Positions 9,015 to 17,778 of a stretch of 64,000 nucleotides of DNA are shown here, one piece after another. A program made the position numbers and the translations under genes. Origin of the DNA: Methylobacterium sp. J-090 (lineage in GTDB: Bacteria; Pseudomonadota; Alphaproteobacteria; Rhizobiales; Beijerinckiaceae); assembly GCF_022829345.1 (NCBI RefSeq), contig NZ_JAKSXV010000031.1, forward strand, positions 62,001 to 126,000, read 5' to 3'. Every line of letters starts with the position of its first letter. The stretch's first letter is position 1. The notes under the pieces were generated by a model. It did not search any database. It had not been told where the DNA came from and saw only the letters and a list, made by a program, of their open reading frames with translations.

Positions 9015-10934
9015 ATGTCCCAGCGGTTGTCGCACGACGCTCCGGCAGTCGAAATCCCAGGCCGCGAAATCCCAGGCCGCGAGATCCCGAATGGATCGGA
9101 GTCGGAGCGCTCCCTGCTCGGGCGCCGGCTGATGCTGGCCGGGCCGACCCTGGCGACGGCCGCCCTCATCGCGACCCTGGCGGCGATGGCCTACGGCCCG
9201 CCGGCCGGGTGGCTCGCCGGCACCGTCCTCGTCCTGTTCTGCCTGGTGATGGCCTGGCAGTCGTTCGTCGCCTGGCAGTACGTCTACGGCCTCGTCGCGG
9301 ATACGCTCGGCGACAAGGCGAAGTCGGACCTCGAGATCCGCTCCCTGACCGTGCCGGCGAAGGCCTCGGGCCGGAGCCGGACGGCCGCCGTGGTCGCCAT
9401 CCACGCCGAGGACGCCGTGGCGGTGTTCGCGGCGCTCCGGGTCATGGCCCGCTCGCTCCAGCGCGAGGGCGGCGACGGCTCCGATATCGACCTGTTCGTC
9501 CTGTCCGACACCCGTGACGGCGCCATCGCGGCGGTCGAGGAGCACGAATTCGCCCGCATCACCGCCTGGGCGGCCCAGAACGGCCCCGGCCTGCCACGCC
9601 TGCGCTACCGTCGCCGCCGGGACAATGCCGGGCGGAAAGCCGGCAACATCGCCGAGTTCTGCCGGACCTACGGGCCCGAGTACGACTTCATGATCGTGCT
9701 CGATGCCGACAGCCTCATGACCGGGGCGGCCATGCGCCGCCTCGCCCGGCTGATGGAGGAGAGCCCCCGCGTCGGCCTGATCCAGACCGTGAGCTACGCC
9801 ACCGGGCGCGACACCCTGTTCGCCCGCATCCAGCAATTCGCCGTGCGGCTCTACGCGCCCCTCTCCATCCGCTGCCTGGAGACGTGGCAGGGACCGGATG
9901 GGAGCTACTGGGGCCACAACGCGATCGTGCGGGTCGAGGCCTTCGCCAACAACGCCGAACTTCCCGTCCTGCCGGGCAAAGCCCCCTTGGGCGGCGAGAT
10001 CCTGTGCCACGACATCGTCGAGGGAGCGTTGCTTCGCCGGGCCGGCTGGGAGGTGCGCCTGCTGCCCGAGATGGGCGGGACCTGGGAGGAAATGCCGACG
10101 AACCTCGTCGATCTCCTCGGCCGCGAGCGCCGCTGGTGCCAGGGCAACATGCAGCATCTGCGCGTCGTCCCCATGCCGGGGCTGCGCCCCGCCAGCCGCT
10201 GGCATCTCGCCGTCGGCATCCTGTCCTACATGGCCTGCCCGCTCTGGGTGGCGTTCCTGACGCTCGCCACCATCCAGGCCGCGACGACGGGCGACCTCGG
10301 CCTCCTGGGCTACGGCCTCACCGGTACGGGGGCGGCTGCCCATGCCCTGGCGCTGGCGGTGCTGACCGTCCTGGCGCTCCCGAAACTCCTGAGCCTCGGC
10401 CATGTCCTCGCCTCGGCCGAGCGCCGGGCGGCCTTCGGCGGCACCGCCTCGCTCCTGAAGAGCGCCGCCCTGGAACAGGTCGTGTGGGTGCTGCTCTGGC
10501 CGGTGATGACCCTGTTCGCAGCGGGCGCCGTCGCCACCACCTTCGTCGGGCGCGTGGTGCGCTGGGACGCCCAGGTCCGTGACGACCGCCGGGTGCCGTG
10601 GGCGGAGGCCTGCCGGCTCCAGGTCGACACCCTCGTGGCCGGTGGCCTGCTGGTCGGACTTCTCGCCTATGCCGCCGACCCGTGGCTCGCCCTGTGGATG
10701 GCGCCCGTGGCCCTCGGACTCCTGTCGAGCCCGGCCCAGAGCGTGCTGACGAGCCGGGCCGATCTCGGCCGGCGGGCGCAGGAGCGGGGCCTGTTCCTCA
10801 CCGTCGACGACACGGACCGCGCGCCCGACCTCGTCGCCCTGGCCCAGGCCCGGGGCGGCACCGAGTCTCGGCCGGACCGGTCATACCTCGCCGAGACTGC
10901 GACCCTGCGGGCCAGCGAGGCTCCGGTGTCCTGA
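9015..10934 (+). CDS. opgH: Glucans biosynthesis glucosyltransferase H
   Basis: This inner-membrane GT2 enzyme polymerises the linear beta-glucan backbone of periplasmic glucans from UDP-glucose. It has 639 residues, shorter than the roughly 850 of E. coli OpgH. Membrane segments sit at about 38-90 and then in the C-terminal half (about 395-420, 430-455, 480-510, 540-575). The cytoplasmic catalytic domain (about 120-380) shows the DxD motif (VLDADS, Asp230 and Asp232) and a QxxRW-like RERRWCQGN. The very N-terminus contains an in-frame 15-bp tandem repeat giving EIPGREIPGREIPN, absent from known family cores. It is divergent from opgG. Confidence 0.93.
   Translation: MSQRLSHDAPAVEIPGREIPGREIPNGSESERSLLGRRLMLAGPTLATAALIATLAAMAYGPPAGWLAGTVLVLFCLVMAWQSFVAWQYVYGLVADTLGDKAKSDLEIRSLTVPAKASGRSRTAAVVAIHAEDAVAVFAALRVMARSLQREGGDGSDIDLFVLSDTRDGAIAAVEEHEFARITAWAAQNGPGLPRLRYRRRRDNAGRKAGNIAEFCRTYGPEYDFMIVLDADSLMTGAAMRRLARLMEESPRVGLIQTVSYATGRDTLFARIQQFAVRLYAPLSIRCLETWQGPDGSYWGHNAIVRVEAFANNAELPVLPGKAPLGGEILCHDIVEGALLRRAGWEVRLLPEMGGTWEEMPTNLVDLLGRERRWCQGNMQHLRVVPMPGLRPASRWHLAVGILSYMACPLWVAFLTLATIQAATTGDLGLLGYGLTGTGAAAHALALAVLTVLALPKLLSLGHVLASAERRAAFGGTASLLKSAALEQVVWVLLWPVMTLFAAGAVATTFVGRVVRWDAQVRDDRRVPWAEACRLQVDTLVAGGLLVGLLAYAADPWLALWMAPVALGLLSSPAQSVLTSRADLGRRAQERGLFLTVDDTDRAPDLVALAQARGGTESRPDRSYLAETATLRASEAPVS
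9051..9088 (+). repeat. 15-bp in-frame tandem repeat at the 5' end of opgH
   Basis: GAAATCCCAGGCCGC occurs at 9051-9065 and again at 9066-9080, followed by a partial third copy (GAGATCCC, 9081-9088). It encodes EIPGR units ahead of the first membrane segment. The copies are perfect, so the duplication is recent. Confidence 0.9.
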
Positions 10935-10951
10935 GCGGTCCGCCGGCACGT

Positions 10952-11368
10952 TCAGCGCGCCGGTTTACCCAGGACATCGATCGGGTCCGTGCGCTGGCTC
11001 GGGCTCGGCTCCTTGGTGACGCTGTCGCCGCTTGCCTTGCCATCGGACTTCATGCCCGTGCCGCTGGCGAGTTCGAGGCAGGTCACCATCTCGACGTAGG
11101 AGGGAAATCCTCCGGCCTCGAACTGCTTCTCGCACTGGCGCTTGGCCGCCGGGGTGAACTCGTCCCAACGGCGCTCGACTTCGTCATGGGCCGAGCGCTC
11201 CGAGCGCAGGCAACCGTCCTTGCTGGCGTTGTCGTTCACGCCGGCCGAGGCGGCGGATCGACAGGTCTTCTCGATGTCGAGGCTCGGCGGGCCATCCGCC
11301 GCTCCGGCGGGCCCCATCGTCAGCAACAGGGCCGCGAATCCGGTCAGCAGGGATTGGGTGTTCGTCAT
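10952..11368 (-). CDS. Small secreted hypothetical protein with four cysteines
   Basis: This 138-residue protein is of unknown function. The ATG at 11368 (MTNTQSLLTGFAALLLTMGPAGAADG) gives a clear signal peptide of about 23 residues; 12 more in-frame codons upstream do not improve it. The mature part has four cysteines (KTCRSA, DGCLRS, RQCEKQ, VTCLEL) spaced as in small Cys-containing periplasmic proteins seen widely in Rhizobiales, followed by a hydrophilic Ser/Lys/Asp tail. It is convergent with opgH, 17 bp apart. No enzyme motif is visible. Two disulfides and a periplasmic place are inferred from the signal peptide and the cysteine pattern. Confidence 0.65.
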   Translation of the reverse strand: MTNTQSLLTGFAALLLTMGPAGAADGPPSLDIEKTCRSAASAGVNDNASKDGCLRSERSAHDEVERRWDEFTPAAKRQCEKQFEAGGFPSYVEMVTCLELASGTGMKSDGKASGDSVTKEPSPSQRTDPIDVLGKPAR

Positions 11369-11443
11369 CACGGGTCTTTCAGGGTGAATCGCTCTGACCG
11401 ACAACGCGATGCCCCGGAATTGGCCCCGTGCAGCCCCTGAAAA

Positions 11444-12622
11444 TCATGTCCGGTCGGGTGCCTCCCCGCCCCGCAGGGCCGCGTCGAGGTCCTCGAACAG
11501 GTCGTCGACAGCCTCGATGCCGACGGACAGGCGCAGGAGATCGGGCGGGCAGGGCGAGCCCGGCCCCTCGACGGAAGCCCGGTGCTCGATGAGGCTCTCG
11601 ACGCCGCCGAGCGAGGTCGCCCGCTTCCACAGGCGCACCCGGGCGGCGGTGGCGATGGCCGCCGCTTCGCCGGCCGCGACGCGGATCGACAGCATGAAGC
11701 CGAAGCCCCCCTCCATCTGGCGCGCGGCCACCGCGTGGCCGGGATCGTCGGGCAGGCCCGGATAGAGCACGGCGCTCACCGCAGGATGGGCCGCGAAGCG
11801 CCGGGCGAGGTCTGCGGCCGAGGCCGATTGAGCGGCGGCCCTGAGCGGCAGGGTGCGTAAGGAACGCATGAGCAGGTAGGCCTCGAACGGCCCGAGGATG
11901 GCGCCGCCGCCGGCGCGGATCGCGACCAGTCGCGCCCAGAACTCGTCCGCCTCGGCACCGGCGAGGACGCCCGCGACCACGTCCGAATGCCCGTTGAGGA
12001 TTTTTGTGGCCGAATGCATCACGATGTCGGCCCCCAGCGTCAGGGGCCGGGTGTGGATCGGCGAGGCGGCGGTGGAATCCGCCGCGAGCCGCGCCCCGGC
12101 CGCGTGGGCGAGGCGGGCGGCGGCGGCGATGTCGGTGACGGTCCAGAGCGGGTTGCCCGGCGTCTCGATCCAGACGAGCTTCGTCGTGCCCGGCCGCAGT
12201 GCCGCGCGCAGGGCGTCGAGGTCGTCCATGGCGACGAAGTCGACCGTGATCTGGCGCCGGGGCATCTCCTCGCGGAGCCAGCGCTTGAGCGCCCAGTACA
12301 TGACGAGGGGGGCGACGACGTGGTCGCCGGGCTCCAGGGCCGTGAACACGGCGGTCGCCGCCGCCATGCCGGAGCCGAACAGCAGCGCCCCGGCCGGGGC
12401 CTCCTCCAGCATGGCGATGACGGCTTCCGCCTCGCGCACGGTGGCGTTGTCGGGCCGGGCGTAGGAGAAGCCCGATGCATAGCCGTTGTCGGGATCGCGC
12501 AGGAAGGTCGTGGAGACATGGAGCGGCGCCACCACCGCCCGGGTCACCGGATCGATCCGCCCCATGGCCTGGGCCGCGAGGCTGCGGGCCTGGAAGGGGC
12601 GGGGGGCGGCTTCGTCGGGCAT
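11444..12622 (-). CDS. Transsulfuration-type PLP-dependent enzyme (Cys/Met metabolism family)
   Basis: This 392-residue member of the Cys/Met metabolism PLP family includes cystathionine gamma-synthases, gamma- and beta-lyases and O-acylhomoserine sulfhydrylases among its relatives. The PLP lysine is Lys207 in HSATKILNGHSD. Other family signs are the YARPDNATVREAE region, the phosphate loop FGSGMAAATAVF, the WIETPGNP motif and the C-terminal SLGGVESLIEHRAS and LLRLSVGIE. ATG 12622 is chosen because it gives the usual N-terminus with TRAVVAPLHVSTTF. The exact substrate cannot be read from sequence. It stands alone, divergent from the TspO gene across 242 bp. Confidence 0.88.
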   Translation of the reverse strand: MPDEAAPRPFQARSLAAQAMGRIDPVTRAVVAPLHVSTTFLRDPDNGYASGFSYARPDNATVREAEAVIAMLEEAPAGALLFGSGMAAATAVFTALEPGDHVVAPLVMYWALKRWLREEMPRRQITVDFVAMDDLDALRAALRPGTTKLVWIETPGNPLWTVTDIAAAARLAHAAGARLAADSTAASPIHTRPLTLGADIVMHSATKILNGHSDVVAGVLAGAEADEFWARLVAIRAGGGAILGPFEAYLLMRSLRTLPLRAAAQSASAADLARRFAAHPAVSAVLYPGLPDDPGHAVAARQMEGGFGFMLSIRVAAGEAAAIATAARVRLWKRATSLGGVESLIEHRASVEGPGSPCPPDLLRLSVGIEAVDDLFEDLDAALRGGEAPDRT

Positions 12623-12864
12623 GGGTCCTGTCCGTTCTCGTCGGTCTGGGAAGGTCCGTAGAGGCCCCCGCGAAGCCGTCCTGGCGACGCCACCGGTCCG
12701 TGGCACACACCCGTTGCGGGTCCGGGCCGGGGGCCGGCCTCATGAAACCATGGCCCCTCGAACGGCGTTCCGACGCCAGCCTCCGAAGAACGAGCCCCCT
12801 GGCAGCTTTCCTGGCCGCACGGAGACCGGCCGGCCAGAGACGATGAAACAGGACGTCGAGACGG

Positions 12865-13383
12865 ATGACCGCCACCCTGCACGTGCCCGGCGAGCCGGCC
12901 CTGTCCCGCTATCCCCGTCTGGCGGCGGCGATCCTGCCCGTGCTCCTCACCAGCGTGATCGGGTCGCTCTCCACGGGACCCAACATCGAAGGCTGGTACG
13001 CGCATCTGGCCAAGCCGTCCTTCAACCCGCCGAACTGGGCCTTCCCCGTGGCGTGGACGATCCTCTACGGCCTCATCGCCTTCTCGGCGTGGCGGCTGCT
13101 CGGCGCCAAGCCGCGCACGGGGCCGACCCGGGAGGGCTGGCGGCTGGCCGTCATCGCCTTCGCGGTGCAGCTCGCGCTCAACGCCGCCTGGACCCCGACC
13201 TTCTTCGCCGCCCACGCCATCGGCACGGGCGTGGTGGTGTCGGCCGCGATGTTCGTGATGATCCTCTGGACCATTCGCCTGTCCTGGCGCTTCGACCGCC
13301 TCGCCGCCGGGGTGCTCGTGCCCTATGCCGCCTGGGTCGGTTTCGCGACGATTCTCAATTTCGCGCTCTGGCGTCTGAACTGA
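12865..13383 (+). CDS. tspO: TspO/MBR family tryptophan-rich sensory protein
   Basis: This is a 172-residue, five-helix membrane protein of the TspO (peripheral benzodiazepine receptor) family. Its members bind porphyrins and affect tetrapyrrole metabolism in photosynthetic alphaproteobacteria. Diagnostic motifs are WYAHLAKPSFNPPNWAFPVAWTILYGL, the NAAWTPTFF segment and the final WVGFATILNFALWRLN; the Trp-rich content is as expected. Helices fall at about 20-37, 55-77, 92-112, 115-138 and 147-168. The gene is convergent with hemA (3 bp between stops), a placement that suits a tetrapyrrole-related role, although that link is only contextual. Confidence 0.93.
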   Translation: MTATLHVPGEPALSRYPRLAAAILPVLLTSVIGSLSTGPNIEGWYAHLAKPSFNPPNWAFPVAWTILYGLIAFSAWRLLGAKPRTGPTREGWRLAVIAFAVQLALNAAWTPTFFAAHAIGTGVVVSAAMFVMILWTIRLSWRFDRLAAGVLVPYAAWVGFATILNFALWRLN

Positions 13384-13386
13384 ACC

Positions 13387-14706
13387 CTACTCGGCGGCTT
13401 CCACGAACACCGTGCCGGCGCGCGGCAGGTCGAGGGTGTCCCAGGTCTCCATGAGCGCCGCCGTCAGCTTGGCGATCTTGGCGTCGTCGTGGAACGGCGA
13501 AGGCGTGATGCGCAGGCGCTCGGTGCCGCGCGGCACGGTGGGGTAGTTGATCGGCTGGATGTAGATGGCGTGGTGCTCGAGCAGGTGATCGGCTGCCGCC
13601 TTGCACAGCTCGGCATCGCCCACCATCACGGGCACGATGTGGGTCTGCGTGTGCAGCACCGGCAGGCCGGCGGCCTCGAGCGCCACCTTGGTGCGGTTGG
13701 CCTGGCGCTGGTGCGCCTCGCGCTCGGTGTTCGAGCGCTTGAGATAGCGCACGGAGGCGCGGGCGGCGGCCGCGATGGCCGGCGGCAGGGCGGTGGTGAA
13801 GATGAAGCCCGGCGCATGGCTGCGCACGGCGTCGCACAAAACGGTCGAGCCGGTGATGTAGCCGCCGACGCAGCCGAAGCCCTTGGCCAGGGTCCCCTCG
13901 ATCACGTCGACCCGGTGCATCACCCCGTCCCGCTCCGAGATGCCGCCGCCGCGCGGCCCGTAGAGGCCGACGGCATGGACCTCGTCGAGGTAGGTCATGG
14001 CGCCGTAGCGCTCGGCGAGGTCGCAGATGGCCCCGATGTCCGAGACGTCGCCGTCCATGGAATAGACGCTCTCGAAGGCGATCAGTTTCGGTCGATCGCC
14101 CGCCGCGACGAGCAACTCTTCGAGGTGCGCGAGATCGTTGTGGCGGAAGATACGCTTCTCGCAGCCCGAATGGCGCACGCCCTCGATCATCGAGTTGTGG
14201 TTGAACGCGTCCGACAGGATGAGGCAATTCGGGATCAGCTTGGCGATGGTCGAGATGCCGGCCTGGTTCGAGACGTAGCCCGAGGTGAAGACGAGGCCGG
14301 CCTCCTTGCCGTGCAGGTCGGCGAGTTCGCGCTCGAGATCCACCAGGGGCGAGTTGTTGCCGGCGATGTTGCGGGTGCCGCCGGCGCCGACGCCGCAGCG
14401 CGCCGCCGTCTGCGTCATGGCGTTCACCACGTCCGGATGCTGGCCCATGCCGAGGTAATCGTTCGAACACCAGACGGTGATCTCGGAGCTGCCGCCATCG
14501 GGCTTGCGCCAGTTCGCCGTGGGGAAACGGCCGGCGATGCGCTCGATATCGGCGAAGACGCGGTAGCGGCGCTCATCGTGCAGACGGTCGAGGGCGGTGC
14601 GGAAGTGGGCTTCGTAATCGGCCCGGCCCTGACGGGTCTCGGTGATCTTCTGGGTCTTGCGGGTCTCGGTGATCTCGCTCGTCGCGGGCATCCGGTTCAC
14701 GGGCAT
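13387..14706 (-). CDS. hemA: 5-aminolevulinate synthase
   Basis: This enzyme condenses glycine and succinyl-CoA to 5-aminolevulinate, the first step of the Shemin heme pathway typical of alphaproteobacteria. It has 439 residues from ATG 14706, which has an AAGGACGG ribosome-binding site; the 61 in-frame codons further upstream have no ribosome-binding site and a shadow-like composition. Family motifs are [41 protein letters not shown] and [13 protein letters not shown], with the PLP lysine at about Lys275. The N-terminus holds a short duplication (ITETRKTQK / ITETRQGRA) caused by a 27-bp repeat unit, ahead of the conserved domain. Confidence 0.96.
   Translation of the reverse strand: MPVNRMPATSEITETRKTQKITETRQGRADYEAHFRTALDRLHDERRYRVFADIERIAGRFPTANWRKPDGGSSEITVWCSNDYLGMGQHPDVVNAMTQTAARCGVGAGGTRNIAGNNSPLVDLERELADLHGKEAGLVFTSGYVSNQAGISTIAKLIPNCLILSDAFNHNSMIEGVRHSGCEKRIFRHNDLAHLEELLVAAGDRPKLIAFESVYSMDGDVSDIGAICDLAERYGAMTYLDEVHAVGLYGPRGGGISERDGVMHRVDVIEGTLAKGFGCVGGYITGSTVLCDAVRSHAPGFIFTTALPPAIAAAARASVRYLKRSNTEREAHQRQANRTKVALEAAGLPVLHTQTHIVPVMVGDAELCKAAADHLLEHHAIYIQPINYPTVPRGTERLRITPSPFHDDAKIAKLTAALMETWDTLDLPRAGTVFVEAAE
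14633..14675 (-). repeat. Duplicated 16-bp unit inside the hemA N-terminus
   Basis: CGGGTCTCGGTGATCT is found at 14633-14648 and at 14660-14675, a 27-bp period that stays in frame and gives the repeated ITETR in the enzyme's extra N-terminal segment. Confidence 0.8.
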
Positions 14707-15024
14707 CCGTCCTTCACGCTTGGGCTGATGGGCCTGCGGTGGGATCGCGGCCTCTGGCGGGGCAGTTTCCGCAACGACCCTCCTGCCAGATGAGGTCCTT
14801 GCGATCGGTGTCGTCGAAGAATCGCGGTTCCCGTCTCGGAGAGACCGGCCCCCTCGTGTCGCGGCTGGTTCCTCCAACGCGGTCGGCACGATACAGGCGA
14901 ACTTGGAATTGGTTCAAGTCGACAGCCGCATTCCTGGTCTGCGCCTTGACAGGGGAGCCGGACAGCCCGCCCATCGCCGTGGTGACGATGGGTCGCGCGC
15001 CAGAGTGAGCCCAGCCGGAGATCC
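14707..15024. other. Intergenic region between hemA and a small divergent gene (318 bp)
   Basis: No gene is supported here. Open frames on either strand have no ribosome-binding site or recognisable product. The stretch must hold the hemA promoter (candidate at 14888-14917) and that of the divergent small gene. A TTGACA at 14946-14951 on the plus strand has no convincing -10 partner. No FNR-type TTGAT-N4-ATCAA palindrome was seen. Confidence 0.6.
14888..14917 (-). promoter_or_regulatory. Candidate sigma-70-type promoter for hemA
   Basis: On the minus strand a TTGAAC hexamer (14912-14917) and a TATCGT hexamer (14888-14893) are separated by 18 bp, pointing at hemA with a leader of roughly 180 nt. 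The match is partial, so this is a weak prediction. Confidence 0.3.
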
Positions 15025-15210
15025 ATGACCGACGAGACGGACAAGCGGACCGAGCGCCTGAAGGCGGCCCTGCGGGAGAACCTGCGACGGCGCAAGGCCC
15101 AGGCGCGGGGTCGCTCCGATGCGCCGGCCGAGGGACCCCCGGAGGAGTCCCCGGAGGAAGTGTCCCCGGAAGGCGACCCGCCCGCTCGATCCGAGGGCAA
15201 TTCGGCCTGA
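15025..15210 (+). CDS. Small conserved hypothetical protein upstream of murA
   Basis: This is a 61-residue, highly charged protein. Its first half (ERLKAALRENLRRRKAQARGR) looks like one long basic amphipathic helix and resembles small proteins that sit directly upstream of murA in many Rhizobiales. The second half is Pro/Glu/Ser-rich and probably disordered. An RBS-like CCGGAGATCC precedes the ATG. It is 143 bp ahead of murA in the same direction, so co-transcription is likely. The function is unknown; a nucleic-acid or membrane contact could be imagined from the basic helix, but nothing shows it. Confidence 0.6.
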   Translation: MTDETDKRTERLKAALRENLRRRKAQARGRSDAPAEGPPEESPEEVSPEGDPPARSEGNSA

Positions 15211-15353
15211 GCCTGGCCGCAATCCCTTTTCCGACAAAACTCCCGTATACGCGGCCCCATGCATGGAGGCGGGCCCTGGGCTCGCGGGTTCCCCCACGAG
15301 ACCGGTGCCGTATGCCCCACGGGCGCGGGACCCAAGCGTAAGGTTTGACGACA

Positions 15354-16643
15354 ATGGACCGCATCACCATCCTCGGCGGCAGGCCGCTCAACGGCGTGAT
15401 CCCGATCTCGGGCGCCAAGAACGCGGCCCTGCCCCTGATGATCGCCAGCCTGATGACCGGCGAGACCCTGGAACTCGGCAACGTGCCGCGGCTCGCCGAC
15501 ATCAACGCCCTCCTGCGCATCCTCGGGAACCACGGCGTCGACCACATGGTGGTGGGCAAGCGCCCGGGCCAGACCACGGAGACCGGCCAGACCATCCGGC
15601 TGACCGCCTCCAACGTCATCGACACCACGGCGCCCTACGAGCTCGTCTCGACCATGCGGGCGAGCTTCTGGGTGATCGCGCCCCTGCTCGCGCGCTTCGG
15701 CGAGGCCCGGGTCTCGATGCCGGGCGGCTGCGCCATCGGCACCCGCCCCGTCGATCTGCTGCTGATGGCGCTCGAGAAGCTCGGCGCCACCATCGAGGTC
15801 GATGGCGGCTACGTCATCGCCCGCGCCAAGAACGGTCTGCGCGGGGGGGAAATCCACTTCCCCAAGGTGACGGTCGGCGGCACCCACGTGGCGCTGATGG
15901 CGGCGGCGCTCGCCAACGGCTCCACCCTCATCGAGAACGCGGCCCGCGAGCCCGAGGTCGTCGATCTCGCCGCCTGCCTCACCAAGATGGGCGCCCGGAT
16001 CGAGGGCGCCGGTACCCCGCGCATCACCGTCGAGGGCGTCTCGCGCCTGCACGGCGCCCGCCACGACGTGCTGCCCGACCGGATCGAGACCGGGACCTAC
16101 GCCATGGCGGTGGCGATGACCGGCGGCGACGTGACCCTGGAGAACACCCGGGCCGACCTGCTGCACTCGGCTCTGGACGTGCTCTCGACCACGGGCGCCG
16201 AGATCACGGTGGGCACCGATACCATCCGCATCCGCCGCAACGGCGGCGGCATCGCGGCCGTCGATGTCACCACGGACCCGTTCCCGGGTTTCCCCACGGA
16301 CCTGCAGGCGCAGTTCATGGCGCTGATGACGCTCGCCAAGGGCCAGTCGCACATCCGCGAGACGATCTTCGAGAACCGCTTCATGCACGTGCAGGAATTG
16401 GCGCGCCTCGGCGCCAAGATCCGGCTGGAGGGCGATCTCGCCATCGTCGAGGGCGTCGAGCGCCTCAAGGGCGCACCCGTGATGGCGACGGATCTGCGCG
16501 CCTCGGTGTCCCTCGTCATCGCCGGTCTCGCGGCCGAGGGCGAGACCAGCATCAACCGGGTCTATCACCTCGACCGCGGCTTCGAGGCCCTGGAGGCCAA
16601 GCTCGCCCGCTGCGGCGCCGAGATCACCCGCGTCCGCTCGTAG
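15354..16643 (+). CDS. murA: UDP-N-acetylglucosamine 1-carboxyvinyltransferase
   Basis: MurA transfers enolpyruvate from PEP to UDP-GlcNAc, the first committed step of peptidoglycan synthesis in the cytoplasm, and is the target of fosfomycin. It is full length at 429 residues from ATG 15354 (MDRITILGG). The N-terminus has the conserved [13 protein letters not shown] with the catalytic-region Lys-Asn pair. The PEP-binding cysteine is Cys126 in [13 protein letters not shown], so the enzyme is the fosfomycin-sensitive Cys type. The C-terminal half has [13 protein letters not shown] and [11 protein letters not shown]. An in-frame TTG three codons earlier is less likely as the start. Confidence 0.97.
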   Translation: MDRITILGGRPLNGVIPISGAKNAALPLMIASLMTGETLELGNVPRLADINALLRILGNHGVDHMVVGKRPGQTTETGQTIRLTASNVIDTTAPYELVSTMRASFWVIAPLLARFGEARVSMPGGCAIGTRPVDLLLMALEKLGATIEVDGGYVIARAKNGLRGGEIHFPKVTVGGTHVALMAAALANGSTLIENAAREPEVVDLAACLTKMGARIEGAGTPRITVEGVSRLHGARHDVLPDRIETGTYAMAVAMTGGDVTLENTRADLLHSALDVLSTTGAEITVGTDTIRIRRNGGGIAAVDVTTDPFPGFPTDLQAQFMALMTLAKGQSHIRETIFENRFMHVQELARLGAKIRLEGDLAIVEGVERLKGAPVMATDLRASVSLVIAGLAAEGETSINRVYHLDRGFEALEAKLARCGAEITRVRS

Positions 16644-16687
16644 GATCAGGCATCGGCGCCGGCCCTGGTGGGTCGACGCCGGGAGCA

Positions 16688-16999
16688 TCAGCCGCCGACG
16701 GCGCCGCGCTTGAAGCCGAATCCGGGGATGTCGCAGCCGCAGGGCGCGTTGTAGGGGGCCGGACGCGTGACGCAGTTGCCGCGCGCGGTGACGCAGATGC
16801 TGCCACCGCGTCCGCCCCGGCCGCGACGATCGTAACGATCGTCGTCGTAGCGATCCCGGCGGCGCTCGTAGCGGTCCTCGTCGTAGCGGCGCTCGAAGCG
16901 CCGGGGGCCGTCATCGTAATACTGGGCCTTGGCTTCGAAGGCGCCGAGGCTGCTGCCGAGGGTCGCCGCCGTCGCGATCGCCAGGAGAATGCGCTTCAC
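16688..16999 (-). CDS. Small secreted Arg/Tyr/Asp-rich hypothetical protein
   Basis: This is a 103-residue protein from a GTG at 16999 with an AAAGGACAG ribosome-binding site. It has a signal peptide (VKRILLAIATAATLGSSLGAF, cleavage near AKA), then a low-complexity segment of repeated RRYDEDRY / RRDRYDDDRY units. The C-terminal part carries four cysteines (SICVTARGNCVT and APCGCDIPG). The cysteine end is conserved-looking and could fold around disulfides or metal in the periplasm. Genes of this plan are common in Methylobacterium-like genomes with no known role. It lies on the opposite strand between murA and the DUF2948 gene, interrupting an otherwise collinear block. Confidence 0.65.
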   Translation of the reverse strand: MKRILLAIATAATLGSSLGAFEAKAQYYDDGPRRFERRYDEDRYERRRDRYDDDRYDRRGRGGRGGSICVTARGNCVTRPAPYNAPCGCDIPGFGFKRGAVGG

Positions 17000-17310
17000 C
17001 GAACTGTCCTTTCCGTCATCCCGGCCCGCCGCCCGATCCGACGCGTTCACGGTCGGGTCCAGGGCGTGAGCTCCGAGGGTCTGGGCATGAACCTAGACCG
17101 ATGCGGATGAACGGGGCCTGAGACCCGTCGTTCCACGCCGCGAGACCCGTTCGGCCGCGTGAAAAACTGATGGGCCGGGATCGCTCCGCGGGCGCATGGT
17201 TGCCGTGGGCCGATGGCCTCGCTACCTACGAGGCCGACCGTTGCCATATCCGGGACTTGCCCGGCCAACCCCAAGCCCGACCCATCCTATAAGAGCGCGA
17301 CACCCCCGCC
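17000..17310. other. Intergenic region between a small secreted-protein gene and the DUF2948 gene (311 bp)
   Basis: No supported gene lies here. A TATAAG at 17288-17293, just before the DUF2948 ATG, could be a -10 element, but the nearest TTGCCC (17257-17262) is 25 bp away, too far for a normal -35. An open frame at 17047-17274 on the minus strand lacks a ribosome-binding site and family features. Confidence 0.55.
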
Positions 17311-17778
17311 ATGGAGCTTCTCAAGCTCGCCGCCCTCGATGCCGACGACCTCGCCGTCGTCTCGGCCCACCTTCAGGACGCGATTCTGCGGGCCGAGGAT
17401 CTGGCCTATCTCACCGACACCCACCGCTTCGTGCTGGTGGCGCGGCGGTTCGACTGGTCGGCGGACGACGGCGCGGCCCCGCGCCGGCGCCTGACGGGCG
17501 TGCATTTCGAGCGGGTGCTCGGCGTGCGCAGCCGCGGCCTCGTGCCGGGCGCGCCCTCCGAGACGCCGCTGGAACTCCTGGCCGTGACCTTCACGCCGGG
17601 CGAGGCCCCGTCCGGTACCGCCACCCTGGTATTCGCCGGAAATGCCGCGATCCAGCTCGACCTCGAATGCATTGAGGTGCGGATGAAGGATCTCGGGCCC
17701 GTCTGGGAGGTCGATGGCCGTCCCGATCACGAGGCCGCCGCCGCCGGGCGCGCCGCCGTCGAGGGACACAACGCATGA
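17311..17778 (+). CDS. DUF2948 family protein
   Basis: This 155-residue cytoplasmic protein matches DUF2948: LKLAALDADDLAVVSAHLQDAILRAEDL at the start, a middle FVLVARRFDW strand, GVHFERVLGVRSRGL, and near the end ILQLD-like AIQLDLECIEVRMKDLGP-VWEVDGRPDH. The family is restricted largely to alphaproteobacteria and sits between murA and hisD; its biochemical role is not known. The stop overlaps the hisD start by four bases (ATGA), so the two are translationally coupled, and it probably shares the hisD operon transcript. Confidence 0.88.
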   Translation: MELLKLAALDADDLAVVSAHLQDAILRAEDLAYLTDTHRFVLVARRFDWSADDGAAPRRRLTGVHFERVLGVRSRGLVPGAPSETPLELLAVTFTPGEAPSGTATLVFAGNAAIQLDLECIEVRMKDLGPVWEVDGRPDHEAAAAGRAAVEGHNA

